Assembly (NCBI RefSeq): GCF_011799805.1
Contig: NZ_WXUB01000008.1
Location: 62,001 to 126,000 of the forward strand
Reading direction: 5' to 3'
Length of the DNA: 64,000 nt
From: Maribellus sediminis
Lineage (GTDB): Bacteria; Bacteroidota; Bacteroidia; Bacteroidales; Prolixibacteraceae
Of the stretch, positions 34,306 to 43,875 are shown one piece after another (position 1 is the stretch's first letter; each line of letters starts with the position of its first letter). Both the position numbers and the translations under genes were made by a program. Under the pieces are notes generated by a model. The model ran no database searches, was not told where the DNA came from, and saw nothing but the letters and a program-made list of their open reading frames with translations.

Positions 34306-34399
34306 GAGAGGGGCAGCTTCGAGAATAAGACAGTCAGCTACAGGTAACATTTTTTCATAGAAGGATTAATGCTGCCACTCTCTTTAAGACATTATAATT

Positions 34400-35593
34400 A
34401 TGAGCAAGAAATTAGTTTTGGCATTTAGCGGTGGTTTGGATACCTCGTTTTGTGTAAAGTATTTAAAAGAAGAAAAAGGCTTTGAAGTTTATACGGCCAT
34501 TGCAAATACAGGTGGTTTTTCCGACAAGGAACTAAAAGCGATTGAAGAAAGAGCGCTCGCACTGGGAGCCGTTCAACACGTTACGCTAGATGTAACCAAC
34601 GAATACTACGAAAAGTGTATCCGTTACATGGTATTCGGAAATGTTTTGAGAAACAATACTTACCCGATTTCGGTGAGTTCGGAGCGCGTCTTTCAGGCCA
34701 TTGCAACCATCGAATATGCCAAAGAAATTGGTGCCGCGTACATTGCCCACGGAAGTACAGGCGCCGGAAACGACCAGATTCGTTTCGACCTGACCTTCCA
34801 GGTACTGGCTCCCGATATCGAAATTATAACGCCAACACGCGACTTGATGTTAAGCCGTCAGCAAGAGATCGATTACCTGAAGAAATTTGGTTTCGAAGCC
34901 GATTTTACAAAAATGGCTTATTCGATCAACCAGGGACTTTGGGGAACCAGTGTTGGTGGTAAAGAAACGCTCACTACCAACAAAAATTTACCCGAAGAAG
35001 CTTATCCAAGCCAGTTGGAGGCCACCGGTGAAAAAGTCATTGAACTGGGTTTTGAAAAAGGCGAACTGGTTTCGCTGGATGGAGAGTTCTACGAAGACGG
35101 TCCTGAAATTATTCGTGCACTGGAAGAAGTGGCATCGAAATATGCGATCGGCCGCGATACCCATGTTGGCGATACCATCATCGGGATTAAAGGACGTGTT
35201 GGTTTTGAAGCTGCTGCTCCGATGATTACCATCAAAGCACATCATTTGCTCGAAAAACATACGCTTACCAAGTGGCAATCGTACTGGAAAGAACAACTCG
35301 GTAACTGGTATGGCATGTTTCTGCACGAAGCTATGTATCACGAGCCGGTAATGCGAAACATCGAAGATTTCCTTGAATCGAGCCAGGAAAAAGTAACAGG
35401 TAAAGTCATCGTAAAACTTAAACCTTATCATTTCGAACTCGTAGGAATTGAGTCGGAACACGACCTCATGAATTCGGGTTTCGGAGAATATGGCGAGACG
35501 GTGGAAGCCTGGACAGCAGACGACATCAAAGGATTTACAAAAATCATGTCGAATTCGCTGAAGATCTATAACAAAGTGAACGGAGATCTGTAA
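34400..35593 (+). CDS. argG: Argininosuccinate synthase
   Basis: 397 residues. It joins citrulline and aspartate with ATP in the cytosol. The PP-loop AFSGGLDTSFCVKYL is at residues 8-22, and SSERVFQAIATIEYAKEIGA and AHGSTGAGNDQIRFD are diagnostic of ArgG. The N-terminal aspartate and citrulline sites look complete. It sits 94 nt after the GNAT gene, in a spacer that can fold into a long imperfect hairpin, and is followed by argC. Confidence 0.97.
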   Translation: MSKKLVLAFSGGLDTSFCVKYLKEEKGFEVYTAIANTGGFSDKELKAIEERALALGAVQHVTLDVTNEYYEKCIRYMVFGNVLRNNTYPISVSSERVFQAIATIEYAKEIGAAYIAHGSTGAGNDQIRFDLTFQVLAPDIEIITPTRDLMLSRQQEIDYLKKFGFEADFTKMAYSINQGLWGTSVGGKETLTTNKNLPEEAYPSQLEATGEKVIELGFEKGELVSLDGEFYEDGPEIIRALEEVASKYAIGRDTHVGDTIIGIKGRVGFEAAAPMITIKAHHLLEKHTLTKWQSYWKEQLGNWYGMFLHEAMYHEPVMRNIEDFLESSQEKVTGKVIVKLKPYHFELVGIESEHDLMNSGFGEYGETVEAWTADDIKGFTKIMSNSLKIYNKVNGDL

Positions 35594-35674
35594 AATGTTG
35601 AATGATGATTAACGAATGATGATTTAAGAGGGAAATCTGAAATCAAGAATCGTTAATCTGCAATCGTTAATCTA

Positions 35675-36643
35675 ATGATTAAAGTTGGAATTATAGGAGG
35701 AGCCGGTTATACGGCCGGAGAGTTGCTAAGGATTTTAATCAATCATCCGCAAGCGGAAATTGCCTTTGTTCAAAGTTCAAGCAATGCCGGAAATCCCGTT
35801 ACCGATGTTCACGTTGATTTGCTGGGCGAAACCGATCTGATATTTACTGATGAAATGCCTTTCGAAAAAGCGGATGTGCTTTTCCTGTGTATGGGCCATG
35901 GTAAATCAGTGGAGTTTATGGAAAATCATTCTTTTCCTAAATATTTGAAGATAATCGATCTGAGCCACGATTTCAGATTGAAAAGAGAAGGTAATGATTT
36001 TGTGTACGGTTTGCCTGAACTAAACCGGGATGAAATTGAATCGTCGGAAAGGATTGCTAATCCCGGTTGTTTTGCTACTGGAATTCAGTTGGCGCTGTTG
36101 CCTTTGGCTGCTAACGGATTGCTAAACGACGAGGTACATGTTCAGGCGATTACGGGATCTACCGGCGCCGGACAAAAACCAACAGAAACTTCGCATTTTA
36201 GCTGGCGGAACAATAATTTGTCAGCATATAAAATTTTTGAGCATCAGCACGAGGGCGAGATTTTGCAAAGTTTAAAGCAGCTTCAGTCGAGTTATACAAG
36301 CGACTTTAATTTTGTGCCGATCCGTGGAAATCATACCCGCGGGATTTTTGTGGCAGCCTATACCAAATATTCGGGTTCGCTTGAAGAAGCGCAAAAATTG
36401 TATAATGACTATTATACCGGTCACCCGTTTGTTTTTGTAGTTGAGAATAATCCATCGGTTAAGCAGGTTGTAAATACCAACAAAGCGGTGGTTTACCTCG
36501 AAATACACGGAAATAAACTGGTAATAATAAGTGTTACCGATAACTTGATAAAAGGAGCTTCGGGGCAGGCAGTTCAAAATATGAACCTGATGTTCGGGCT
36601 CGATGAAAAAGCCGGATTGAACTTGAAGCCGGTGGCTTTTTAA
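35675..36643 (+). CDS. argC: N-acetyl/succinyl-gamma-glutamyl-phosphate reductase
   Basis: 322 residues. The NADPH-binding N-terminus is KVGIIGGAGYTAGELLRIL. The catalytic Cys lies in NPGCFATGIQLALLPL (about residue 130). The later GSTGAGQKPTETSHFSWRN, read in part, and the HQHEGEI His are family residues. It reduces N-acyl-glutamyl phosphate to the semialdehyde. In Bacteroidota with an ArgF' of succinyl type, the acyl group is probably succinyl. Confidence 0.96.
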   Translation: MIKVGIIGGAGYTAGELLRILINHPQAEIAFVQSSSNAGNPVTDVHVDLLGETDLIFTDEMPFEKADVLFLCMGHGKSVEFMENHSFPKYLKIIDLSHDFRLKREGNDFVYGLPELNRDEIESSERIANPGCFATGIQLALLPLAANGLLNDEVHVQAITGSTGAGQKPTETSHFSWRNNNLSAYKIFEHQHEGEILQSLKQLQSSYTSDFNFVPIRGNHTRGIFVAAYTKYSGSLEEAQKLYNDYYTGHPFVFVVENNPSVKQVVNTNKAVVYLEIHGNKLVIISVTDNLIKGASGQAVQNMNLMFGLDEKAGLNLKPVAF

Positions 36644-36717
36644 TTCAAAAATAAAAAATGGAATGAAGGAAGGTTTTTAGCTTCATGCTTCCTGCTTCTG
36701 ACTTCCGACTATAAAAT

Positions 36718-37869
36718 ATGAAACTATTTGACGTATATCCACTTTTTGATATCACTCCTGTAAAGGCAGAAGGCTGTTATGTTTGGGATGATCAGGGAAG
36801 AAAATACCTCGATTTATATGGAGGGCATGCCGTAATTTCAATCGGGCACAGCCACCCTGATTATGTGCAGAAGATTTCCGGTCAGCTGAGTCAAATCGGA
36901 TTTTATTCCAATTCGGTTCAAAATCCATTGCAGCACGAACTGGCCGAGAAGCTGGGCAAACTTTCAGGTTGCGACGACTACCAGCTTTTTCTGTGTAATT
37001 CAGGAGCCGAGGCCAACGAAAATGCGTTGAAACTGGCTTCGTTTATTACCGGAAAGAAAAAGATCATCAGTTATAAGAAAGGATTCCACGGACGAACTTC
37101 AGCAGCGGTTTCGATTACTGATAATCCAAAGATCATTGCGCCGGTAAACGAAAGCGACAATGCCATTATTCTTCCTTTTAACGATATTGAAGCCACTGAA
37201 GAAGCCCTGAAAAACGGGAATGTGGCAGCCGTTATTGTTGAAGGAATTCAGGGAATCGGCGGAATTCATGTTCCCGATGCAGAATTCCTGGTTCAGCTTA
37301 AAAAGCTCACCGAAAAATATGTGGCAGCCCTGATTCTAGACGAAATACAATCGGGGTACGGACGTAGTGGAAAATTCTTTGCCTTTCAACATACCGATGT
37401 TAAGCCCGATATTATTACCATGGCAAAAGGAATGGGCAACGGATTTCCGGTTGGCGGAGTGTTAATTCAATCCGAAATTGAGCCCTGGTACGGAATGTTG
37501 GGAACCACATTTGGTGGAAATCACTTAGCTTGCGCTGCAGCTATTTCGGTACTCGATGTTATGAGCAATGAAAAGCTGGTGGAAAATGCCGATAAAGTTG
37601 GGAACTACCTGATGGAAAAACTGTCGGAGATGGATGCCGATTTCGAATTAAGAGGTAAAGGATTGATGATCGGAATAGAATTCAAATTCCCGATCAATGA
37701 CATCCGCCAGCGTTTATTGTTCGATTATGGAATTTTTACCGGTGTATCCGGACAGAATATAATTCGTTTGCTGCCACCGCTTAGTTTGACAATTCAACAG
37801 GCTAATGATTTTTTAGCTGCTTTTGAAGCTGTTTATGCCGAAGTTGCTGAAACGTTGGCAAAAGATTAA
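36718..37869 (+). CDS. argD: N-acetyl/succinylornithine aminotransferase
   Basis: 383-residue PLP aminotransferase of class III. Landmarks are LDLYGGHAVISIGHSHP, NSGAEANENALKLA (phosphate-binding), KGFHGRTSAAVSIT, ILDEIQSGYGRSGKFFAFQ and the PLP lysine in TMAKGMGNGFPVGG. It transfers an amino group from glutamate to the N-acylated semialdehyde. The preceding spacer (36644-36717) is rich in CTTC words but has no recognised signal. proC follows 32 nt downstream. Confidence 0.95.
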   Translation: MKLFDVYPLFDITPVKAEGCYVWDDQGRKYLDLYGGHAVISIGHSHPDYVQKISGQLSQIGFYSNSVQNPLQHELAEKLGKLSGCDDYQLFLCNSGAEANENALKLASFITGKKKIISYKKGFHGRTSAAVSITDNPKIIAPVNESDNAIILPFNDIEATEEALKNGNVAAVIVEGIQGIGGIHVPDAEFLVQLKKLTEKYVAALILDEIQSGYGRSGKFFAFQHTDVKPDIITMAKGMGNGFPVGGVLIQSEIEPWYGMLGTTFGGNHLACAAAISVLDVMSNEKLVENADKVGNYLMEKLSEMDADFELRGKGLMIGIEFKFPINDIRQRLLFDYGIFTGVSGQNIIRLLPPLSLTIQQANDFLAAFEAVYAEVAETLAKD

Positions 37870-37901
37870 TACTAATTGAGAAAGAGACTAAAATCCTGCT
37901 T

Positions 37902-38702
37902 ATGGAAACAAAAAAAATAGCCATTATCGGAGTAGGAAATATGGGTGGAGCCATTGTTCATGGCTTACTAAAGTCGGGTTTTGTGCCGGCTGCCGATATT
38001 TACGCTTCCGATAGAAAAGAAGCCAGTTTGGAAGAACTAAAGACATTAGGTGTTAATGTTTATACCGATAACCTGGAGGCAGCTAAAAATGCCGATGTAG
38101 TTATTACAGCGGTAAAACCCTACCATATCGAAGGTGTGATCAATAACATTAAACCGGCACTCAGCCCAGATAAAATTTTTATTTCGATAGTGGCCGGAGT
38201 TGGTATTACTGCTCTGGGAGAAATGGCAGGACGCGACATTCCGATTTTCAGAGTGATGCCAAACACAGCTATCGCCTTGCAGGAATCGTTAACCTGTATT
38301 TCGGCCAACGAAAACACCGCCCCTTATCGCGATTACGTGGTTGAGCTTTTCAATAAAATGGGTAAGACGGTTGAAATTGCTGAAGAGTTGATGGCAGCGG
38401 CTACCGTACTTTCTTCCTGTGGAATTGCTTATGCACTGCGTTACATCAGGGCAGCAATGCAGGGTGGAATTGAAATCGGTTTTGGCGCCGAGATGGCTCA
38501 ATTCATCACCGCTCAAACCGTTAAAGGAGCCACCGAATTGTTGTTGCAATCGGGTAATCACCCCGAGCGCGAAATAGATAAAGTGACCACCCCGATGGGC
38601 GTAACCATAACCGGATTGAACGAAATGGAGCATCGTGGATTCAGTTCATCGCTGATTCAGGGATTGATGGCATCGTACAAAAAAATAGGAAACTCGAAAT
38701 AA
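37902..38702 (+). CDS. proC: Pyrroline-5-carboxylate reductase
   Basis: 266 residues. The Rossmann motif IIGVGNMGGAIVHGLL is at the N-terminus. The mid-region VITAVKPYHIE and SIVAGVGITALGEM, and RVMPNTAIALQESLT, are typical, as is the C-terminal TPMGVTITGLNEMEHRGFSSSLIQGL, read in pieces. It catalyses the last step of proline synthesis, using NAD(P)H. It is translated just before proB with a 4-nt gap. Confidence 0.96.
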   Translation: METKKIAIIGVGNMGGAIVHGLLKSGFVPAADIYASDRKEASLEELKTLGVNVYTDNLEAAKNADVVITAVKPYHIEGVINNIKPALSPDKIFISIVAGVGITALGEMAGRDIPIFRVMPNTAIALQESLTCISANENTAPYRDYVVELFNKMGKTVEIAEELMAAATVLSSCGIAYALRYIRAAMQGGIEIGFGAEMAQFITAQTVKGATELLLQSGNHPEREIDKVTTPMGVTITGLNEMEHRGFSSSLIQGLMASYKKIGNSK

Positions 38703-38706
38703 TAAG

Positions 38707-39807
38707 GTGCAGTTCAGGTACAAAAAAATAACCGTTAAAGTAGGCAGCAATGTGTTGGCAAAAGCCGATGGAACGCTGAATGTTTCGCGCATTGCCCATC
38801 TGGTTGATCAAATCGCTTTACTTCACAAAAATGGAGTGGAAGTGGTGTTGGTTTCGTCGGGTGCGGTGGCTGCCGGTAGAGCGGTAATGCAACCTGCTAA
38901 AAAGACCGATGCCGTTTCTCAGCGTCAGTTGTGGGCAGCATTGGGGCAGGTAAAACTCATTTCGCGTTATTCCGATTTTTTCCAGGAAGATGGATTAACT
39001 TGTGCACAGGTGCTTACAACCAAGGAAAATTTTTCGAGCCGCGGTCATTACCTGAACATGAAAAACTGCATCACGACTTTGCTCGAAAATAAGGTAATTC
39101 CGATTGTTAATGAAAACGATACGATCTCGGTAACAGAACTCATGTTTACCGATAACGACGAGCTTTCAGGACTGATTGCTTCGATGGTCGATTCAGAGGC
39201 GCTGATAATCCTTTCGAACGTCGACGGAGTTTTTAGCGCTCATCCAAACAGTGAAAATGCTGAGTTGATCGAACGGATTGAGGTTAACGAGAAAGAACCG
39301 GCTGATGCGATTTCTTCTGAACAATCGAATTTTGGAAGAGGTGGTATGCACACAAAATTCAGAATTGCTAAGAAAGTGGCCAGCGATGGAATTGCCGTTC
39401 ATGTGGCTAACGGAACCACGGAGAATGTGCTGGTCGATTTGCTGAATGAAGAAAAGAATCTGAAGCACACCTATTTTGTTCCGGCCACAAAACCATCGAG
39501 CGGTGTTAAAAAATGGATCGCTTATTCCGACGGATTTGCAAAGGGCGAAGTGGTTATAAACGAAGGTGCCGAAAAAGCGTTGACTTCAGAAAAAGCTGTG
39601 AGTTTATTGCCGGTTGGAGTTATCAGCGTAGAAGGTTTCTTTAAGCGTGGAGATCTTATTAAGATCAGAAGCGAAAAGGGAAACGTCATCGGCTTAGGAA
39701 AAGCGGCGTATAATTCAGATCGGATTGAGAAGGAAAAACTGTCGGAGAAGCAGAAACCGGTGGTTCATTACGATTATTTATACCTGGAACACAAAAACGG
39801 AAATTGA
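38707..39807 (+). CDS. proB: Glutamate 5-kinase
   Basis: 366 residues with a GTG start (38707), 4 nt after proC. The amino-acid kinase domain has KITVKVGSNVLAKADGTLN, VVLVSSGAVAAGRA, PIVNENDTISVTE and NFGRGGMHTKFRIAKKV. A C-terminal PUA domain (SSGVKKWIAYSDGFAKGEV... from about residue 255) makes this the long ProB form. It phosphorylates glutamate for proline synthesis and is usually inhibited by proline. Confidence 0.96.
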   Translation: MQFRYKKITVKVGSNVLAKADGTLNVSRIAHLVDQIALLHKNGVEVVLVSSGAVAAGRAVMQPAKKTDAVSQRQLWAALGQVKLISRYSDFFQEDGLTCAQVLTTKENFSSRGHYLNMKNCITTLLENKVIPIVNENDTISVTELMFTDNDELSGLIASMVDSEALIILSNVDGVFSAHPNSENAELIERIEVNEKEPADAISSEQSNFGRGGMHTKFRIAKKVASDGIAVHVANGTTENVLVDLLNEEKNLKHTYFVPATKPSSGVKKWIAYSDGFAKGEVVINEGAEKALTSEKAVSLLPVGVISVEGFFKRGDLIKIRSEKGNVIGLGKAAYNSDRIEKEKLSEKQKPVVHYDYLYLEHKNGN

Positions 39808-39918
39808 AAAGATAGATACTTAAAATAAAGAATAGCTCAGGGTATGCATACTAACGCCTGTTACAGGCAACTACCCATTATCCCTTTTATTAGCCTTAAT
39901 TAGAACTTATTCTGAGCT

Positions 39919-39946
39919 CCCTCTCCCTCCCCCGGGAGAGGGTTTT
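39919..39946 (+). terminator. GC-rich hairpin between proB and proA
   Basis: CCCTCTCCC / GGGAGAGGG (39919-39927 and 39934-39942) followed by TTTT. It may be a weak terminator or a processed inter-gene hairpin. Hairpins of this composition recur as short palindromic repeats in many genomes, and only one copy is in this window. Confidence 0.5.
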
Positions 39947-39986
39947 ACTTTGAAAGAATAACATTTTGACCTAAAAGTCAGACAAA

Positions 39987-41237
39987 ATGAAAATAGAACA
40001 ACAGCTGCAAAAAACACTGGAAGCGTCACAGAAGCTCAATTTGGTTGAGCACGATCGAATTGTGGCATTTCTTAAGGAATTAGCTGCACAGGCGCGGTCG
40101 AACACCGATTTAATTCTGGACGAAAACAAAAAGGATCTTGAGCGGATGGACCCTGAAGATACGAAATACGACCGTTTAAAACTCACAAAAGAACGTATTG
40201 AAGGAATCGCTTCGGATATTGAAAATGTTGCCGGCCTGGAAAATCCGGTAGGTAAAATTCTTAAGGAAACAGTGCGCCCGAATGGTTTACAGATTCAAAA
40301 AATAACCGTACCCTTTGGCGTGATTGGCATTATTTACGAGGCACGTCCAAATGTAACTTTCGATGTTTTTGCTCTTTGTCTGAAATCAGGAAATGCCTGT
40401 GTGTTGAAAGGTGGCAGCGACGCCATTTATTCGAATACAGTCATCGTTTCTATTATTCAGCAGGTATTAAAACAATTCAATATCGACGAAAATACCGTGA
40501 CTTTGTTGCCGGCAGGCCGCGAAGAAACCAATGAAATGTTGCGTGCCCGTGCTTACATCGATCTGATCATACCAAGAGGGAGTCAGGGACTCATCAACTT
40601 TGTGCGCGACAATGCAACAATCCCTGTTATTGAAACAGGCGCCGGTATTTGCCATACTTATTTCGATGAATTTGGCGATGCCGAAAAAGGAACAGAGATC
40701 ATTTTCAATGCTAAAACTCGACGTCCTTCGGTATGCAATGCGCTCGATTGTTTGGTGATTCACAGTAGTCGTCTCAACGAGCTGCCAAAATTCGCGGAAA
40801 AGCTTCTGGAAGAAAATGTGGTAATATATGCCGATGAACGTTCGATGCCCGAAATCAGTAACGTTTATCCCGAAGACCTGCTTTTTGAAGCGACAGAAGA
40901 AAGTTTCGGGACAGAATTCCTCTCGCTGAAAATGTCGGTAAAAACCGTGGATTCTTTTGAAGAGGCCATTAAACAGATCAACACGCATAGCTCGAAACAC
41001 AGCGAGGCAATCATCACCGAGGACAATGCTCGCATTGAAATTTTCCGGAAAGTGATCGACGCTTCATCTGTGTATTCCAACGCATCAACGGCTTTCACCG
41101 ACGGAGCACAATTCGGACTGGGAGCCGAAATTGGGATCAGTACGCAAAAGCTACACGCCCGCGGGCCAATGGCACTCGAAGAATTAACCAGCTATAAATG
41201 GATCATTGAAGGAAACGGACAAACAAGACCAAAATAA
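39987..41237 (+). CDS. proA: Gamma-glutamyl-phosphate reductase
   Basis: 416 residues of the aldehyde dehydrogenase fold. It contains [33 protein letters not shown], the catalytic Cys in [15 protein letters not shown] and [18 protein letters not shown]. It reduces glutamyl phosphate to glutamate semialdehyde. The 179-nt spacer to proB is the longest in this cluster and holds the hairpin at 39919. argF' begins 10 nt after its stop. Confidence 0.96.
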   Translation: MKIEQQLQKTLEASQKLNLVEHDRIVAFLKELAAQARSNTDLILDENKKDLERMDPEDTKYDRLKLTKERIEGIASDIENVAGLENPVGKILKETVRPNGLQIQKITVPFGVIGIIYEARPNVTFDVFALCLKSGNACVLKGGSDAIYSNTVIVSIIQQVLKQFNIDENTVTLLPAGREETNEMLRARAYIDLIIPRGSQGLINFVRDNATIPVIETGAGICHTYFDEFGDAEKGTEIIFNAKTRRPSVCNALDCLVIHSSRLNELPKFAEKLLEENVVIYADERSMPEISNVYPEDLLFEATEESFGTEFLSLKMSVKTVDSFEEAIKQINTHSSKHSEAIITEDNARIEIFRKVIDASSVYSNASTAFTDGAQFGLGAEIGISTQKLHARGPMALEELTSYKWIIEGNGQTRPK

Positions 41238-41247
41238 ACACTGCAGA

Positions 41248-42195
41248 ATGAAAAAATTTATATCAGTAAAAGACATACCAAGCATTGACGAAGCCATTAA
41301 AACGGCTTTCGAAGTCAAGCAAAACAAATTTGGTTTTCAGCACCTCGGAAAGAATAAAACGATGGTTCTGGTATTTTTTAACTCAAGTTTGCGTACCCGA
41401 CTGAGTACTCAAAAGGCGGCCATGAACCTGGGCATGAATACCATGGTGATGAACGTGAACGAAGACAGCTGGCAGCTGGAATCGGAAATGGGAGTTGTTA
41501 TGGACGGTACCAATGCCGAACATTTGCGCGAGGCCATTCCGGTAATCGGTAAATACTGCGATGTGATCGGAGTTCGTGCGTTTGCCAAATTCGAAAAACG
41601 CGAAGATGACTATTCCGAAAAAATTCTGAGCCAGTTTGTGGAGTATGCCGGTGTTCCGGTGGTTAGCATGGAAGGAGCAACACGCCATCCACTTCAGAGT
41701 TATGCCGATTTGCTGACCATAGAAGAACACAAAAAAGTGGATCGTCCGAAAGTAGTGCTAACCTGGGCACCTCACCCGCGTGCTTTGCCACAGGCAGTGG
41801 CGAATTCGTTTGTTGAATGGATGCGCGAAACCGACTACGAACTGGTGGTTACTCATCCCGAAGGTTATGAATTGGCTCCGGAATTTATGGGCGATGTGAA
41901 GGTGGAATACGATCAGAAGAAAGCTTTTGAAGGGGCGGATTTCGTTTATGCCAAAAACTGGGCTTCCTACACCCACTACGGACAAATTCTTTCAAAAGAT
42001 TTCGGCTGGACAGTTGATGAAGCAAAAATGGCGCTTACCAACGATGCCAAATTCATGCACTGTTTGCCGGTACGCAGAAACGTTGTAGTAACTGATGGTG
42101 TGATTGACAGCCCGAATTCAATTGTTGTTGATGAAGCATACAACCGCGAAATTACTGCACAGGCTGTATTAAAAATGATTTTGGAGAATTCATAA
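41248..42195 (+). CDS. argF': N-succinylornithine (or N-acetylornithine) carbamoyltransferase
   Basis: 315 residues from ATG 41248; a longer frame starting inside proA is rejected. The carbamoyl-phosphate motif is SSLRTR (residues 46-51), and HPLQSYADL and HCLPVRRN are present. The many similarities to Bacteroides ArgF' place it with the acylornithine rather than free-ornithine enzymes. At residue 90, where the Bacteroides succinyl enzyme has Pro and the Xanthomonas acetyl enzyme has Glu, this protein has Ala (DGTNAEH). Absence of Glu argues for succinylornithine. Confidence 0.92.
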   Translation: MKKFISVKDIPSIDEAIKTAFEVKQNKFGFQHLGKNKTMVLVFFNSSLRTRLSTQKAAMNLGMNTMVMNVNEDSWQLESEMGVVMDGTNAEHLREAIPVIGKYCDVIGVRAFAKFEKREDDYSEKILSQFVEYAGVPVVSMEGATRHPLQSYADLLTIEEHKKVDRPKVVLTWAPHPRALPQAVANSFVEWMRETDYELVVTHPEGYELAPEFMGDVKVEYDQKKAFEGADFVYAKNWASYTHYGQILSKDFGWTVDEAKMALTNDAKFMHCLPVRRNVVVTDGVIDSPNSIVVDEAYNREITAQAVLKMILENS

Positions 42196-42235
42196 TGATT
42201 AATTTTGTGGCCGGACGGACACAGAACATAAGTAA

Positions 42236-42967
42236 ATGAGTAAAAAAATCGAAATAATTCCGGCCATTGACTTGATCGACGGCAAATGCGTGCGCCTTTC
42301 GCAGGGCGATTATAACCAGAAAACGGTTTACAACGAGAATCCGCTGGAAGTGGCAAAGATGTTTGAGACTGCAGGAATTCAGCGCCTGCATTTGGTGGAT
42401 CTTGACGGAGCAAAGGCAAAACACATCGTAAATTATAAGGTTCTTGAAGCGATCGCCACAAAAACTGATCTGGTAATTGATTTTGGTGGTGGTTTGAAAT
42501 CGGATAAGGACCTTGAAATTGCATTCAGTTCCGGGGCGGCCATGGTTACGGGAGGAAGTATCGCTGTTAAAGAAAGAGATATATTCCTGGCCTGGCTCGA
42601 AAAATACGGGAACGGTAAAATCATCCTCGGAGCCGATGCAAAAGACGGAAAAATTGCCGTGAGTGGCTGGCTGGAAACCACTGAATTGGCTGTGATAGAT
42701 TTTATTTCAGAGTATTTTACGAAGGGAATTCAAAAGGTAATTTCTACAGATATCAGCCGCGACGGTATGCTCAGCGGACCTGCTTTTGAGCTTTACTCCG
42801 AAATAATGGAAAAGCTTCCGAAGGTTGAAATTATCGCCAGTGGAGGTATCGCTTCGATGGACGACATATTAAAATTAGATGAAATGGGAGTTCCGGGTGT
42901 AATTACCGGTAAAGCTATTTACGAAAATCGGATAACTTTGAAAGAAATAGAGAAGTTCATACTTTAA
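42236..42967 (+). CDS. hisA: Phosphoribosylformimino-AICAR-ribotide isomerase
   Basis: 243-residue (beta-alpha)8 barrel. [20 protein letters not shown] holds the N-terminal catalytic Asp. The barrel repeats [10 protein letters not shown] and the C-terminal phosphate sites [12 protein letters not shown] and [10 protein letters not shown] are clear. It opens the ring of the ProFAR intermediate in histidine synthesis. It starts 40 nt after argF'. hisH, normally just upstream, is absent here. Confidence 0.96.
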   Translation: MSKKIEIIPAIDLIDGKCVRLSQGDYNQKTVYNENPLEVAKMFETAGIQRLHLVDLDGAKAKHIVNYKVLEAIATKTDLVIDFGGGLKSDKDLEIAFSSGAAMVTGGSIAVKERDIFLAWLEKYGNGKIILGADAKDGKIAVSGWLETTELAVIDFISEYFTKGIQKVISTDISRDGMLSGPAFELYSEIMEKLPKVEIIASGGIASMDDILKLDEMGVPGVITGKAIYENRITLKEIEKFIL

Positions 42968-42975
42968 ACTCAGGA

Positions 42976-43731
42976 ATGCTGGCAAAAAGAATTATACCGT
43001 GTCTCGATATTAAAGACGGCCAAACCGTCAAGGGAATTAACTTTGTAAATATTCAGGAAGTTGGCGACCCGGTTGAACTGGGCGCAAAATACGCTGCTGA
43101 AGGCGCCGATGAATTGTGTTTTCTTGACATCACAGCAACCCACGAAGGCAGAAAAACATTTGTTGAGCTGGTAAAACGTATTGCGGCACATTTAAATATT
43201 CCGTTTACCGTTGGTGGTGGAATCAGCGAATTGAGTGATGCCGAAAAGTTGCTCAGTGCCGGTGCTGATAAGATTTCCATCAATTCTTCAGCTGTGCGAA
43301 ATCCAAAGTTGATCGACGATCTGGCGCTGCATTTCGGAAGCCAGTTTGTGGTGGTAGCAATTGATGCACGTGGCGATGAAAATAACCACTGGACAGTTAC
43401 CGTGAATGGTGGGCGCATCCCGACCGACAAAGAACTTTTTTCCTGGGCAAAAGAAGCCGAAGACCGCGGCGCAGGTGAGATTCTTTTTACATCGATGAAC
43501 CACGACGGTACCAAAAATGGTTTTGCCAACGAGCAACTTTCGAAGATGGCGGATATGTTGAAGATCCCAATAATCGCTTCGGGCGGAGCCGGTGCAACAG
43601 AGCATTTTGTTGATGTTTTTACCAAGGGGAAAGCTGATGCCGGTCTGGCAGCCAGCATCTTTCATTACAACGAGATTCAAATTCCGGTACTTAAGAATTA
43701 CTTAAAACAAAACGGTATAGTTGTCCGTTAA
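42976..43731 (+). CDS. hisF: Imidazole glycerol-phosphate synthase, cyclase subunit
   Basis: 251-residue barrel homologous to His[24 protein letters not shown] holds catalytic Asp11, and the second Asp is in [11 protein letters not shown]. Phosphate loops are [27 protein letters not shown], read in pieces, and [12 protein letters not shown]. It needs HisH for ammonia, which is not encoded in this window. It starts 8 nt after hisA. Confidence 0.97.
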   Translation: MLAKRIIPCLDIKDGQTVKGINFVNIQEVGDPVELGAKYAAEGADELCFLDITATHEGRKTFVELVKRIAAHLNIPFTVGGGISELSDAEKLLSAGADKISINSSAVRNPKLIDDLALHFGSQFVVVAIDARGDENNHWTVTVNGGRIPTDKELFSWAKEAEDRGAGEILFTSMNHDGTKNGFANEQLSKMADMLKIPIIASGGAGATEHFVDVFTKGKADAGLAASIFHYNEIQIPVLKNYLKQNGIVVR

Positions 43732-43875
43732 TTGATGCTTTGTTATACCTTCGCGTCTGGTTGAGTCAAGAAAAAAGGCTGTTTTATTCTGAAAATGAAT
43801 AAAATCAGGCCTGAACGGTGTGGTTCTTCCCGTTCGGAAACAGTAGAAAAAAAGAGGAACGAAATAGTTGAAAGC

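Noticed and set aside
39919-39942. Possible REP/mobile palindromic repeat
   Set aside because: Only one copy in the window, so repeat status cannot be supported; listed only as a hairpin.
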